Positions 17,361-27,142 are shown, counted from the stretch's first letter. The stretch: DNA of 64,000 nucleotides from Sanguibacter antarcticus (GCF_002564005.1 NZ_PDJG01000001.1:1488001-1552000), one strand, 5' to 3'. Notes: generated by a model not told the origin, from the sequence alone. A program made the numbers and translations.

Positions 17361-17381
17361 GGCTGCGCACCGTCCGCAGCC
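17361..17381. terminator. Hairpin between convergent gluD and rny
   Basis: GGCTGCG and CGCAGCC around a 7-nt loop; the right arm ends at the rny stop. No U-tract, so terminator function is tentative. Confidence 0.4.
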
Positions 17382-18848
17382 TCAGCCCGCGGTTGCGACA
17401 GCTCGCAGCTCGCGCACCACGGTGATCGCGATCTCACCAGGGTAGGCAAGATCCTTCTCGATGTGCGCGGCGATCGCCGTCGCGAGCTCGTCCAGCTCAG
17501 AGTCGGCGACCTCCGACGGCTCGACGACGACGCGCACCTCGTGCCCCGACGCCATCGCCAGGACGCGCCTGACGCCAGGGTGCCCGGCCACGAGAGCCTC
17601 CAGCTGTTCCATCCGATCCACATAGCGGTCGAGGTCGTCGTGCCGAGCGCCCGGGCGTGCCGCCGAAGTAGCATCGGCGGCCTGGAGGAGGACCGCCTCG
17701 ACAGACTGGGCGTCCACCTCCCCGTGGTGAGCAGCGATGGCGTTGACGACGGCGCTGCTCTCTCCGGATCGTTCGGCCAGGAGCGCACCGAGCCGTGCGT
17801 GCGAGCCGGTCGCAGCGCCGGTGAATCCCTTCCCGATGTCGTGCAAGAAGGCTGAGCGTCGCGCGACGTCGACGTCGGCTCCGACCTCGGCCGCCATCGC
17901 AGCGGCGATGAGCGCGGTCTCGACGCTGTGCCGCAGGACGTTCTGGGCGTACGACGTGCGAAGGCGCAACCGCCCCATCGACTCGATGAGCTCGGGGCTC
18001 AGCCGCTGCACGCCAGCCTCGACGGCAGCGTCGTGACCAGCGGCTACGGTCCTGCTCGACGCGCCGGCCACTGCGTCGGCGTATGCGGCCTCGATCCGCT
18101 GCGGCTGGATCCGTCCGTCGTCCATGAGCAGACGCATGGTGACTTCTGCGAGCTCGCGACGCTCGGGATCGAACGACGAGAGCTGGACCGATCTGGAGTC
18201 GCCGTCGAGGATCACGTTGACGCCCGTCACGGCCTCGAAGGTGCGGATGTTGCGGCCCTCCTTGCCGATGATGCGGCCACGCATGTCCTCGGACGGCAGG
18301 GCGAGCACCACGACAGCGATCTGCGAGCTCGTCGCCACAGCGAGCCGTTGGACAGATGTGGCGACGATCCGCCTCGCACGCTCGTCGGCGTGCTGCCGGG
18401 CGGTCGCCTCGATGCGGCGTACACGCGTGGACGCGTCCTGGAGCGCCTGCTCTCGCAGCTCGTCGACGAGGCGGGCACCTGCTTCTTCGCGACTGATTCC
18501 TGCGGTCGCCTCGAGCTGGGACAGCATCTGTGCGCGGAGCCTGCGCATCTCGTCGGAGGCCTCACGCTGCCGCTTCTCCGTGTCGAGGACAAGGGCCTCC
18601 GCACGCTCCGTGGCGGCTTCCGCACGTCGACGTTGATCAGCGACGTCTCGTTCGGTCTCTCGCGCCTCTTCGAGGCGCTGGCGGGACTCGGCCTCTCGGC
18701 GCTTGACGTCCTCGCGCACCTCGGCGACGTCCTGCGTGGCCTGCTCACGAACGGCTGCGGCCTCGCGCCGGGCCACCTGGACGAGAAGCAGCGCGACGAG
18801 CGACGCCCCCAGGAGCGCCAGAAGGATCCCGAGGTCTTGAACGGTCAC
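17382..18848 (-). CDS. rny: Ribonuclease Y
   Basis: 488-residue membrane-bound endoribonuclease that starts mRNA decay. One N-terminal helix (about 5-25), a long charged coiled coil (about 30-170), a KH domain with GRIIGKEGRN at 191-200, and an HD domain with His307 and the FLHDIGK pair His336-Asp337. GTG at 18848 is chosen because the membrane helix begins at once and AGGTGG precedes it; the longer frame adds 50 unlikely residues. Slightly short of the 510-520 residues typical in Firmicutes. It lies downstream of recX on the same strand, 157 nt away. Confidence 0.93.
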   Translation of the reverse strand: MTVQDLGILLALLGASLVALLLVQVARREAAAVREQATQDVAEVREDVKRREAESRQRLEEARETERDVADQRRRAEAATERAEALVLDTEKRQREASDEMRRLRAQMLSQLEATAGISREEAGARLVDELREQALQDASTRVRRIEATARQHADERARRIVATSVQRLAVATSSQIAVVVLALPSEDMRGRIIGKEGRNIRTFEAVTGVNVILDGDSRSVQLSSFDPERRELAEVTMRLLMDDGRIQPQRIEAAYADAVAGASSRTVAAGHDAAVEAGVQRLSPELIESMGRLRLRTSYAQNVLRHSVETALIAAAMAAEVGADVDVARRSAFLHDIGKGFTGAATGSHARLGALLAERSGESSAVVNAIAAHHGEVDAQSVEAVLLQAADATSAARPGARHDDLDRYVDRMEQLEALVAGHPGVRRVLAMASGHEVRVVVEPSEVADSELDELATAIAAHIEKDLAYPGEIAITVVRELRAVATAG

Positions 18849-19005
18849 GCCGTGCCACCTGTCGTCGTGCGAGCTGCCGCGGTGCGGACGCACCCTGGCG
18901 GGATGTGTGCCCTCATCATCCCTGACACAGCACAGCGTGCCCCTCATCAACACACCAGACACGGCCGTTCGGTGCTCCCCGACGCAGTCCTGGCCCACCG
19001 CCCTG

Positions 19006-19581
19006 TCAGAGGTCGTCGTCGATCCAGGAGACGTCGTCGTACGCGAGCTCGGTTTCGGTGCTGGCTGCGGACTCTTCCGCGAGCGCCTGGTGGATGGACG
19101 ACATCGCGACTCCCGGCGCGTAGCCCTTGCGGGCGAGCGCGCCCATCGCGCGCCGGATCCTCACGGTCCGCTCGAGACTCGCGGTCCGGCGCAGCCGCGC
19201 CCGCGCCAGGTCGAGGGCTGCGACGGCCTCGTCGTCTGCGTCGAGCTGACTCAGGGCACGCTCCGCGGTGTCAGGCGCGATGCCCTTGCGGTTGAGCTCG
19301 TGAGCGATCGCGCGACGCGCCTGGTGCCGTTCCGCGAACCGCGCTCGGACGATGCGTGCCGCGTAGTCCTCGTCGTCGACGAGGCCGACCTCTTCGAAGC
19401 GGTCGAGGAGCTCCGTCGCGACGTCCTCGTCGATCTCTTTGCGAGCGAGGCTGGCTTCCAGCTGCGATCGGCTCTTCGGGGCAGCGGCAAGGATGCGCAG
19501 GAGGATCGATCGCGCCTTCTCCTGCTGCTCGAGGCGAGACAGCACCGGGACCGCGGGCGACTCCTCTTCCCCAGGAGACAT
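19006..19581 (-). CDS. recX: RecA regulator RecX
   Basis: 191-residue all-helical protein of three tandem repeats, Arg/Ala/Asp-rich, with LLRILAAAPKSRSQL and the central ARRAIAHELNRKGI. RecX binds RecA filaments and limits strand exchange. It begins 42 nt after recA on the same strand, the standard arrangement, so both should rise together in the SOS response. No strong Shine-Dalgarno is visible before the ATG. The tail SWIDDDL is acidic. Confidence 0.92.
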   Translation of the reverse strand: MSPGEEESPAVPVLSRLEQQEKARSILLRILAAAPKSRSQLEASLARKEIDEDVATELLDRFEEVGLVDDEDYAARIVRARFAERHQARRAIAHELNRKGIAPDTAERALSQLDADDEAVAALDLARARLRRTASLERTVRIRRAMGALARKGYAPGVAMSSIHQALAEESAASTETELAYDDVSWIDDDL

Positions 19582-19622
19582 CTCGCCACGCGGTCCCGCC
19601 GCTGTCGGTAGCCGCCGAGCGG

Positions 19623-20759
19623 TCAGAAGTCGACCTTCTTGCTCTTCGCTGCCGAAGTCTTCGCAGCCGTCGTGGCCGCAGCCTTCACCGGGGCGTCAGC
19701 CTTGGCCGGCGCATCGGCCTTGGCCGGCGCTCCAGCGGCGGCGGTCTCGGTGGAGCCAGGCTGGACACCGACGCCGAGCTTCTCCAGGATGCGGCGCTCG
19801 AGCTCCTTGGCGAGATCCGGGTTGTCGCGCAGGAACCCGCGAGAGTTCTCCTTGCCCTGACCCAGCTGGTCACCGTCGTAGGTGAACCACGATCCGGACT
19901 TGCGCACGAAGCCGTGCTCCACGCCCATGTCGATGAGCCCACCCTCGCGCGAGATGCCGACGCCGTAGAGGATGTCGAACTCCGCCTGCTTGAACGGGGG
20001 TGCCATCTTGTTCTTGACGACCTTGACCCTGGTGCGGTTACCCACGGGCTCGGTCCCCTCCTTGAGGGTCTCGATGCGACGGATGTCGAGACGGATCGAG
20101 GCGTAGAACTTCAACGCCTTGCCTCCTGTCGTCGTCTCCGGCGAGCCGAAGAAGACACCGATCTTCTCGCGCAGCTGGTTGATGAAGATCGCCGTGGTGT
20201 TGGACTGGCTCAGTGCACCCGTGATCTTGCGGAGCGCCTGGGACATGAGACGGGCCTGGAGACCGACGTGGCTGTCACCCATCTCGCCCTCGATCTCGGC
20301 CTTCGGCACGAGTGCGGCGACGGAGTCGATGACGACGACGTCGATGGCACCCGAACGGATGAGCATGTCCATGATCTCGAGCGCCTGCTCGCCCGTGTCC
20401 GGCTGGGAGACGAGCAGAGCGTCGGTGTCCACGCCGAGCTTCTTCGCATACTCGGGGTCGAGCGCGTGCTCGGCGTCGATGAAGGCAGCGATACCGCCGG
20501 CGCGCTGGGCGTTGGCGACAGCGTGGAGCGCGAGGGTCGTCTTTCCGCTGGACTCGGGGCCGTAGATCTCGACGACGCGTCCGCGCGGGAGCCCCCCGAT
20601 ACCGAGGGCGACATCCAGCGCGATCGATCCGGTCGGGATGATCTCGGCAGGAGCGCGGATCTCGTCGCCGAGACGCATGACCGATCCTTTACCGAAGTTG
20701 CGGTCGATCTGAGCGAGCGCCGCCTCGAGTGCCTTCTCGCGGTCTGCTGGTGCGGCCAT
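19623..20759 (-). CDS. recA: Recombinase RecA
   Basis: 378-residue strand-exchange protein and SOS coprotease. Walker A is GPESSGKTT at 67-75, IDAEHALD follows, and the L1 and L2 DNA loops are intact. ATG at 20759 is chosen over GTG three codons upstream because GAGG lies 8 nt before it. No intein is present. The C-terminus carries an Ala/Lys/Pro-rich tail with repeats of PAKADA ending KKVDF, longer than in E. coli. A LexA box at 20913-20928 lies upstream next to TAGTGT. It is followed by recX. Confidence 0.98.
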   Translation of the reverse strand: MAAPADREKALEAALAQIDRNFGKGSVMRLGDEIRAPAEIIPTGSIALDVALGIGGLPRGRVVEIYGPESSGKTTLALHAVANAQRAGGIAAFIDAEHALDPEYAKKLGVDTDALLVSQPDTGEQALEIMDMLIRSGAIDVVVIDSVAALVPKAEIEGEMGDSHVGLQARLMSQALRKITGALSQSNTTAIFINQLREKIGVFFGSPETTTGGKALKFYASIRLDIRRIETLKEGTEPVGNRTRVKVVKNKMAPPFKQAEFDILYGVGISREGGLIDMGVEHGFVRKSGSWFTYDGDQLGQGKENSRGFLRDNPDLAKELERRILEKLGVGVQPGSTETAAAGAPAKADAPAKADAPVKAAATTAAKTSAAKSKKVDF

Positions 20760-20905
20760 GGTTGTCACCTCAATGTCGGGAGCGGGGTACCGCTCGCTGT
20801 CGTGCCTCAGTTGTCTCGTGCCAGGACGCTACGGCGAACCACTGACATCGCGTCCGGAGCCTGTCGAACCTGTGCAGGGATGGACGTCTGAGCGATCTGT
20901 GCACA

Positions 20906-20911
20906 ACACTA
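20906..20911 (-). promoter_or_regulatory. -10 of recA
   Basis: TAGTGT, identical to the lexA -10, directly next to the LexA box; predicts a leader of about 140 nt. Confidence 0.5.
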
Positions 20912-20912
20912 C

Positions 20913-20928
20913 CCGAACACGTGTTCGA
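20913..20928. promoter_or_regulatory. LexA box of recA
   Basis: CCGAACACGTGTTCGA; the inner 14 bp CGAACACGTGTTCG are a perfect palindrome. It lies between -35 and -10. Confidence 0.9.
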
Positions 20929-20996
20929 GCGAGGCTCGGCCCGCCGCGTGTCGCAACCTTCGTGGCGGTCCCGCTCCAAGACTCCGTACAGGAGCA

Positions 20997-21230
20997 TCAC
21001 CGTGGCGGTGGAGCCTGCCGGAACTCGTCGTGACCCCACCGTCGCCGGTCCGGGACGTCCATGGCGTCGCAGAGGACGTGCCACACCGTGCGCGGCTCGA
21101 CGCCCGCCTCGATCGCTTGTTCTGCCGTCTGGTCGTCGAGCGCGCTCAGGACCTGGTCGGACGCGAGCGTCCGACCGTACGCGCGGCCGAAGACCTCGTC
21201 CACCAGATCCCAGAACTCTCGATTTCGCAC
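20997..21230 (-). CDS. DUF3046 family protein
   Basis: 77-residue acidic protein beginning MRNREFWDLVDEVFG. The family is found almost only in actinobacteria and nearly always directly upstream of recA, as here. Its function is unknown. The tail HDEFRQAPPPR is Pro-rich. The GTG start is the only sensible one. It lies back to back with lhr (54 nt apart). GAGGCT lies 6 nt before the start and AGGGG nearer, so initiation mode is unclear. Confidence 0.88.
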   Translation of the reverse strand: MRNREFWDLVDEVFGRAYGRTLASDQVLSALDDQTAEQAIEAGVEPRTVWHVLCDAMDVPDRRRWGHDEFRQAPPPR

Positions 21231-21272
21231 GCCCCTAGCCTCGCACGACCAGCCGTTGTCGGTCGTACCGGT

Positions 21273-21278
21273 GAGAAT
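21273..21278 (+). promoter_or_regulatory. Possible -10 of lhr
   Basis: GAGAAT, 6 nt before the GTG; weaker match than others. Confidence 0.35.
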
Positions 21279-21284
21279 GGACGG

Positions 21285-24200
21285 GTGCCTCGACCACCAG
21301 ACGTTCCCGACGACCCCGCGCTGCGGGCGGGCGCTGCGCTCGCGCAGCTCGGCCGAGCCACCCAGAGCTGGTTCGCCGGCGCGTTCGAGAGTCCGACTGC
21401 AGCTCAGTCCGGCGCATGGTCCGCCGTGGCGTCAGGTCACCATGCTCTCGTCGTCGCACCGACAGGGTCCGGGAAGACTCTCGCCGCTTTCCTCTGGGCG
21501 CTCGACACCCTGCTCGACCCGGACGGCCCTGAGGCCGAGGCCGTCGCCAGGTGCCGGGTCCTCTACGTGTCCCCGCTCAAGGCCCTCGCCGCCGACGTCG
21601 AGCGCAACCTGCGCTCACCCTTGACAGGCATCCGCCAGGCCGCTGCCCGCCTCGGGACACCCGTCAGAGAGGTCACGGTGGGGACCCGGACAGGCGACAC
21701 CCCCGCTGCGGAGCGTCGCCGCTTCGCTACCCGCCCACCCGACATCCTCATCACGACACCCGAGTCGCTCTACCTCATCCTCACCTCAGCAGCCCGCGCA
21801 GGCCTCAGCGGCGTCGAGACGGTGATCATCGACGAGATCCACGCTGTCGCCGGGACCAAGCGCGGAGCACACCTGGCGGTGTCCCTCGAACGTCTCGATG
21901 CGCTGACCCAGGCTCCGGTCCAGCGGATCGGCCTCTCTGCGACAGTCACGCCGGTCGATGCGGTCGCGACGTTCCTCGCCGGGACCCGGAGGCTGGACGA
22001 CGGCGGCCGGCCGGTCGCCGTCGTCCAGCCTGCCGCGAGCAAGCGCATCGAGGTCGACGTCGTCGTCCCGGTGCCAGACCTCGCCGACCTGCGTGGTGCC
22101 ACGCTGCCCGGCCGTCCTGACCACGACCCGTCGACGGACCCCGCCCTCGACGGACCGGACCTCACCGGCCAGGGTGGCGGGCGTCCGGCGCGCCCCTCGG
22201 TGTGGCCGCACGTCGAAGAACGCGTCGTCGACCTCGTCGCAGCACACCGGTCGACGCTCGTCTTCACCAACTCGCGTCGCGGGGCCGAGCGGCTCACGTC
22301 CCGGATGAACGAGGTGTGGGCCGAACGCCACGGTGAGGACGTCGACGCGCCGGGCGACCGTCACGCTGCCGAGATCCAGGCACAGTCCGGGGCAGCGGCC
22401 GGTGCACCACCCGTCCTCGCGCGCGCTCACCACGGCTCGATGAGCCGGGCCGAGAGGACACACACCGAGACCGAGCTCAAGGAGGGACGGCTGCCCGCGG
22501 TGGTCTCGACATCGTCTCTCGAGCTCGGCATCGACATGGGCTCGATCGACCTGGTCGTCCAGATCGGCGCGCCGCCATCGGTCGCGAGCGGTCTGCAGCG
22601 TGTCGGACGCGCCGGCCACCAGGTCGGCGCGGTCTCCCGCGGCGTGGTCTTCCCGATGCACCGTGGGGACCTCGTACCGTCGACCGTCATCGCCGAACGG
22701 ATGCGAGCAGGCCAGATCGAGAGCCTGACCGTGCTCCGCAACCCCCTCGACGTGCTCGCCCAGCACATCGTGGCGATGGTCGCTGTCGAGGACTGGGACG
22801 TCGAGGAGCTCGCAGCTGTCATCCGCAGGTCCGCACCGTTCGAGACGCTCGGACGCGGGGCTCTGCACTCCGTGCTCGACATGCTCTCCGGTCGTTATCC
22901 GAGCGAAGACTTCGGCGAGCTGCGAGCGCGCATCGTGTGGGACCGCGTCACCGGCCGCCTCTCGGCCCGTCCCGGCGCCCTGCGTCTCGCTGTAACGAGC
23001 GGCGGCACCATCCCCGACCGAGGTCTCTACGGGGTCTTCCTTGCCTCCGGGAACGACGCAGACGCCGACGCGCCGTCCCACGGCGCCGCTCACCGTGGTG
23101 GACGACGGGTGGGTGAGCTCGACGAAGAGATGGTGTACGAGTCGCGCATCGGTGACACGTTCACGCTCGGGTCGAGCACCTGGCGGATCGAAGACATCAC
23201 GCACGACCGGGTCCTCGTGACACCGGCTCCCGGGGTCCCCGGTCGTCTGCCCTTCTGGAAGGGTGACTCTCCGGGCCGGCCGGTCGAGCTCGGCAGGGCC
23301 GTCGGGGCGTGGTTGCGGGCTGCCGGGGAGCTCGTCGCCCCACGAGCGACACAGGGAGGCGCCAGGTCCGGGACTGTCCCCAGCACGAGCGCTGACGACC
23401 CCGTCGACGCGAGCCCGTGGGCCGGTCTCGACCCGTGGGCCGCCGACAACCTCCGCGCCTACCTGACCGAGCAGATCGCCGCCACAGGCGTCCTCCCAGA
23501 CGACAGGACGGTGCTCGTCGAGCGCTTCCGGGACGAGCTGGGCGACTGGCGGATCGTCATACACTCCCCGTTCGGAGCCAAGGTCCACGCTCCGTGGGCG
23601 CTCGTCCTGGCGGGGCGCATCCGTGCACGGTTCGGGATCGATGCGGCGACGATGCACTCCGACGACGGAATCGTCCTGCGGCTTCCCGACGTGGGCGACT
23701 ACGCCGACGCCGGTCGCACCTCCTCGGGCAGGGTGGCGCTCTCCGAGGACCGGGACACCGACGCGGTCGACCTGACGGACCTGCTCATCGATCCGGAGGA
23801 GGTCACTGCCGCGGTCCAGGCCGAGCTCGGACAGTCGGCACTCTTCGGGGCGCGGTTCCGCGAGGCTGCGTCTCGGGCTCTCCTCCTGCCGCGCCGCAGC
23901 CCAGACCGCCGTCAGCCTCTCTGGCAGCAGCGCCAGCGGTCGGCTCAGCTGCTCAGCGTGGCAGCAGACTACCCCGACTTCCCGATCGTGCTCGAAGCCG
24001 TGCGGGAGTGCCTCCAGGACGAGTTCGACGTCCGGTCGCTCGTCTCCCTCATGCGTGATCTCGAGTCAGGAACGGTCCGCGTGCTCGAGGTGACGACCCC
24101 CTCGCCGTCCCCGTTCGCCCAGTCGTTGCTCTTCGGCTACACCGCCCAGTTCATCTATGACGGTGACGCCCCGCTGGCCGAGCGTCGCGCGGCTGCGCTG

Positions 24201-26324
24201 ACGCTCGACCCGGAGCTCCTCGCCGAGCTCATGGGCCACGAGGGCGCGTCCCAGGTCGCGGACCTTCTCGACCCAGACGCCGTCCTGCGGACCGAGCGCG
24301 AGCTCGCGTGGCTCACGGAGGACAGGCGTGCGCGTCACGGCGAGGATGTCTGGGAGATGCTCCGCCGGATCGGCCCGTCGACGCTCGACGACGTGGTGGC
24401 GCGAACGCTCGACGACGCACGACCTCACGTACCGGGATGGCTCGCCGAGCTCGAGAGGTCTCGACGGGTCATCCAGGTCCGTCTCGCCGGGGTCGAGCCG
24501 TCAGGACACTGGGCAGCGATCGAGGACGCCGGGCGCCTGCGGGACGCTCTCGGTGTCGCGCTGCCTGTCGGCGTGCCCGAGACGTTCACCGAGGTCCTCC
24601 CCGACCCCCTCGGCGACCTCGTGCGACGTTACGCCCGCACCCACGGTCCCTTCACCGTCCGCGACCTCGCACAGCACTACGGGCTGGGGACGGCCGTCGT
24701 CGCGGACGTCCTCGCGCGTCATGTCGCGCGCGGCGCCGTCGTGACAGGCCGGCTGCGGCCCGACGCGCTCGGTGGCTCCGGCGTGGACTTCTGCGACGCT
24801 GAGGTGCTGCGCACCCTCCGTCGACGGTCGCTGGCTGCCCTGCGCTCCGAGGTGGAGCCCGTCCCGCAAGAGGCGCTCGGCGTCTTCTTGCCCCGGTGGC
24901 AGTCGTTCGGCACGCTGCGGGGCGTCGACGGCCTCTACCGGGTGGTCGAGCAGCTCTCCGGCGCGGGCCTGCCCGCCTCGATCCTCGAGACCCAGATCCT
25001 GCCTGCACGGGTGACCGACTACTCCCCCGCGATGCTCGACGAGCTGAGCACCTCGGGGGAGGTGATCTGGTGCGGGCACCATCCCGTCCCCGGCTCACGT
25101 GGCAGCCAGGACGGGATCGTCAGCCTGCACCTGGCCGAGACTGCCTCGCTCACCCTCCCGCTCGTCGACGACAGCGCCGAGCATGCGGACGGGTCGCTCC
25201 ATGCCCTCGTCCTCGCCGCCCTCGACGGCGGGGGCGGCTTTTTCCTCCCGCACCTCGCTGACGCCGTCGGGGCTTCCGTCGCCGACACCCTCGGTGCGGC
25301 GTGGGACCTCGTCTGGGAAGGCCGGATCACGAACGACAGCCTCGGGCCGCTGCGCGCCCGTCTCGGTCAGCAGGCGCCCACGCCTCGGCCGCGGGCTGGG
25401 GCTCGCGCTGGGCGTCGCGGCCTGCGACCGTCCTTCGCCGTCACGCCCGCGCGAGACGCTCGTGCGCGGGACTCGAGCTCTTCGCTGCGCGCTGTCGACG
25501 CAGGCGGCGGTGGGAGATGGTCTGCTCTGCCCGCCAGAGACACCGACCCGGTCCGCCGGACGCACGCGCTCGCCACCGTCCTTCTCGACCGGCACGGTGT
25601 GCTCTCCCGAGCAGTCGCGTCCGCGGAGAACGTCTCGTCGCGCTATGGCGACGTCTACCGGGTCCTCGCGACCTTGGAGAACGCTGGTCAGGTGCGCCGC
25701 GGATACTTCGTCGAGCATCTGGGGGGTTCGCAGTTCGCCCTTCCCGGAGCCGTCGACCTGCTCCGCGCCGTCGACGGCGAAGCCGCCCGCACCGTGGCCC
25801 GCGCGGCCCCGCGGGTCGCGATCTGCCTCGCGGCCACCGACCCCGCCAACCCGTACGGGGCGGCGGTCGCCTGGCCGACGCCCCACGCCTCCTCTGCTCC
25901 TCGCGTGCCCTCGCAGGACGAGACGACGCCCGAGCCGAGCGCGAGCACTGGCGCAGGAACACACCGACCGGGCCGAAAGGTCGGCGCTCAGGTGGTGCTC
26001 GTCGACGGCGCGCTGACCTTCTTCCTCGAACGCTCCGGCCGGAGCCTCGTGACCTTCACCGACGACCCGCACCGGCTCGGACCAGCAGCCCTCGCTCTGG
26101 CCGAGGCGTTCGCAACCGGTCGGCTCGGCCGTTCCCACATCCGACGGATCGACGGGCAGGACGCACTTCTCGGCGCTTCCGGCATCGCCCGGCCAGCGAT
26201 CCTCTCAGCGTTGCTCGACGCCGGCTTCTCCATGACACCGTCGGGAGTGCGGTGGTCACCTGCCAGGACTGCTCCCCCTCCTACCGTCCGTCCCGCCGGC
26301 CTACGAGGTGCGACCGGTGCCTGA
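21285..26324 (+). CDS. lhr: Large Lhr-type ATP-dependent helicase
   Basis: 1679-residue superfamily 2 3'-5' helicase. Motif I APTGSGKT lies at 58-65, motif II DEIH at 183-186, TTPESLYL, LSATV, and motif VI QRVGRAGHQVG. The Lhr core is followed by a winged helix and a long C-terminal region (about 900-1680). Mycobacterial Lhr moves on single-stranded DNA and prefers DNA:RNA hybrids; the family is tied to repair. GTG at 21285 fits the family N-terminus; the 85 upstream codons are shadow of the DUF3046 gene. The last 8 nt overlap nei, so the two are co-translated. Around residues 360-400 and 1360-1420 there are low-complexity insertions. Confidence 0.94.
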   Translation: MPRPPDVPDDPALRAGAALAQLGRATQSWFAGAFESPTAAQSGAWSAVASGHHALVVAPTGSGKTLAAFLWALDTLLDPDGPEAEAVARCRVLYVSPLKALAADVERNLRSPLTGIRQAAARLGTPVREVTVGTRTGDTPAAERRRFATRPPDILITTPESLYLILTSAARAGLSGVETVIIDEIHAVAGTKRGAHLAVSLERLDALTQAPVQRIGLSATVTPVDAVATFLAGTRRLDDGGRPVAVVQPAASKRIEVDVVVPVPDLADLRGATLPGRPDHDPSTDPALDGPDLTGQGGGRPARPSVWPHVEERVVDLVAAHRSTLVFTNSRRGAERLTSRMNEVWAERHGEDVDAPGDRHAAEIQAQSGAAAGAPPVLARAHHGSMSRAERTHTETELKEGRLPAVVSTSSLELGIDMGSIDLVVQIGAPPSVASGLQRVGRAGHQVGAVSRGVVFPMHRGDLVPSTVIAERMRAGQIESLTVLRNPLDVLAQHIVAMVAVEDWDVEELAAVIRRSAPFETLGRGALHSVLDMLSGRYPSEDFGELRARIVWDRVTGRLSARPGALRLAVTSGGTIPDRGLYGVFLASGNDADADAPSHGAAHRGGRRVGELDEEMVYESRIGDTFTLGSSTWRIEDITHDRVLVTPAPGVPGRLPFWKGDSPGRPVELGRAVGAWLRAAGELVAPRATQGGARSGTVPSTSADDPVDASPWAGLDPWAADNLRAYLTEQIAATGVLPDDRTVLVERFRDELGDWRIVIHSPFGAKVHAPWALVLAGRIRARFGIDAATMHSDDGIVLRLPDVGDYADAGRTSSGRVALSEDRDTDAVDLTDLLIDPEEVTAAVQAELGQSALFGARFREAASRALLLPRRSPDRRQPLWQQRQRSAQLLSVAADYPDFPIVLEAVRECLQDEFDVRSLVSLMRDLESGTVRVLEVTTPSPSPFAQSLLFGYTAQFIYDGDAPLAERRAAALTLDPELLAELMGHEGASQVADLLDPDAVLRTERELAWLTEDRRARHGEDVWEMLRRIGPSTLDDVVARTLDDARPHVPGWLAELERSRRVIQVRLAGVEPSGHWAAIEDAGRLRDALGVALPVGVPETFTEVLPDPLGDLVRRYARTHGPFTVRDLAQHYGLGTAVVADVLARHVARGAVVTGRLRPDALGGSGVDFCDAEVLRTLRRRSLAALRSEVEPVPQEALGVFLPRWQSFGTLRGVDGLYRVVEQLSGAGLPASILETQILPARVTDYSPAMLDELSTSGEVIWCGHHPVPGSRGSQDGIVSLHLAETASLTLPLVDDSAEHADGSLHALVLAALDGGGGFFLPHLADAVGASVADTLGAAWDLVWEGRITNDSLGPLRARLGQQAPTPRPRAGARAGRRGLRPSFAVTPARDARARDSSSSLRAVDAGGGGRWSALPARDTDPVRRTHALATVLLDRHGVLSRAVASAENVSSRYGDVYRVLATLENAGQVRRGYFVEHLGGSQFALPGAVDLLRAVDGEAARTVARAAPRVAICLAATDPANPYGAAVAWPTPHASSAPRVPSQDETTPEPSASTGAGTHRPGRKVGAQVVLVDGALTFFLERSGRSLVTFTDDPHRLGPAALALAEAFATGRLGRSHIRRIDGQDALLGASGIARPAILSALLDAGFSMTPSGVRWSPARTAPPPTVRPAGLRGATGA

Positions 26325-27129
26325 AGGCGACACCGTGCTCCTCACGGCCCGCCGCCTCGATGCCGCGCTCAGCGGTCGACCGCTCGTCCGCTCCGAGCTG
26401 CGATGGCCTCGCGTCCCGGTCGACGAGCTCACCGGTCTCGTCGTCGTCGAGACCGTCGCGTACGGAAAGCATCTGCTCACGCGCCTCGACGACGGCTGGA
26501 CTCTTCACACCCACCTGCGCATGGACGGGAGCTGGCGCGTGGCCCGCACCGGCGCGCCCGACGCTTCAGCGAGAGGCGCGTTCGTCCGTGCGGTCCTCGC
26601 GAACGAGACCTGGACCTGCGTCGGGCACCGGCTCGGCATGCTCGACCTCGTACGGACACGAGACGAGCACCAGCTCGTCGGCCATCTCGGCCCGGACATC
26701 CTCGCGGACGACTTCACCGATCGTCTCGACCTGCTGGCTCCCGGCGGCACCGTGGCGGGTCCCCTCGGCGCGTGCACGGTGGGTGATCTTCTCCTCGACC
26801 AGACGTTCGTCGCAGGCATCGGGACGCTCTTCGCGTGCGAAGGACTCTTCCGTCTCAAGATGTGGCCGTGGTCTCGTGCACGCGACGTGGACGTCGTCAC
26901 GCTCCTTCTCACCATCCGACGGCACATGCTCCGAGGAGTCGCAGTCCCGGTGGACGGTCGTGAGGTCAAGGTGCACGCCCGAGCGGGACGACCGTGCGCG
27001 CGGTGCGGTGACCGGGTGGTGCGAGGCGTCGTCGGATCGGCTCCGACCGAGCGGCCGATGTTCTACTGCCCGACCTGCCAGGTTCCCCGCCCCGGGCAGA
27101 CAGACGAGGGCCCCGGTGTCACGTCGTGA
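26317..27129 (+). CDS. nei: Fpg/Nei-family DNA glycosylase (endonuclease VIII type)
   Basis: 270-residue base-excision enzyme. The GTG start gives Met-Pro-Glu, with the catalytic Pro2 and Glu3 needed for beta/delta elimination. The C-terminal zinc finger is Cys227, Cys230, Cys251 and Cys254. The start overlaps the end of lhr in another frame. Mycobacteria also pair lhr with nei. EGDTV after the catalytic proline is Nei-like rather than MutM-like, where PELPEV is usual. The stop codon lies inside an 18-bp perfect inverted repeat. Confidence 0.93.
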   Translation: MPEGDTVLLTARRLDAALSGRPLVRSELRWPRVPVDELTGLVVVETVAYGKHLLTRLDDGWTLHTHLRMDGSWRVARTGAPDASARGAFVRAVLANETWTCVGHRLGMLDLVRTRDEHQLVGHLGPDILADDFTDRLDLLAPGGTVAGPLGACTVGDLLLDQTFVAGIGTLFACEGLFRLKMWPWSRARDVDVVTLLLTIRRHMLRGVAVPVDGREVKVHARAGRPCARCGDRVVRGVVGSAPTERPMFYCPTCQVPRPGQTDEGPGVTS

Positions 27130-27142
27130 CACCGGGGCCCTC
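27106..27142. terminator. Bidirectional terminator between nei and clgR
   Basis: Two perfect 18-bp arms (GAGGGCCCCGGTGTCACG and its complement) around one base, GC-rich and without U-tracts. The nei stop codon is inside the right arm. Confidence 0.75.

Noticed and set aside
18849..18998. 50-codon N-terminal extension of rny
   Set aside because: It would bury the membrane anchor behind a Cys/His/Arg-rich segment not found in RNase Y.
21030..21284. 85-codon upstream extension of lhr
   Set aside because: It overlaps the DUF3046 gene in antisense and lacks similarity to Lhr N-termini; GTG 21285 fits better.
21786..23657. 623-codon open frame opposite lhr
   Set aside because: Antisense shadow in high-GC DNA; lhr helicase motifs cover the same bases.
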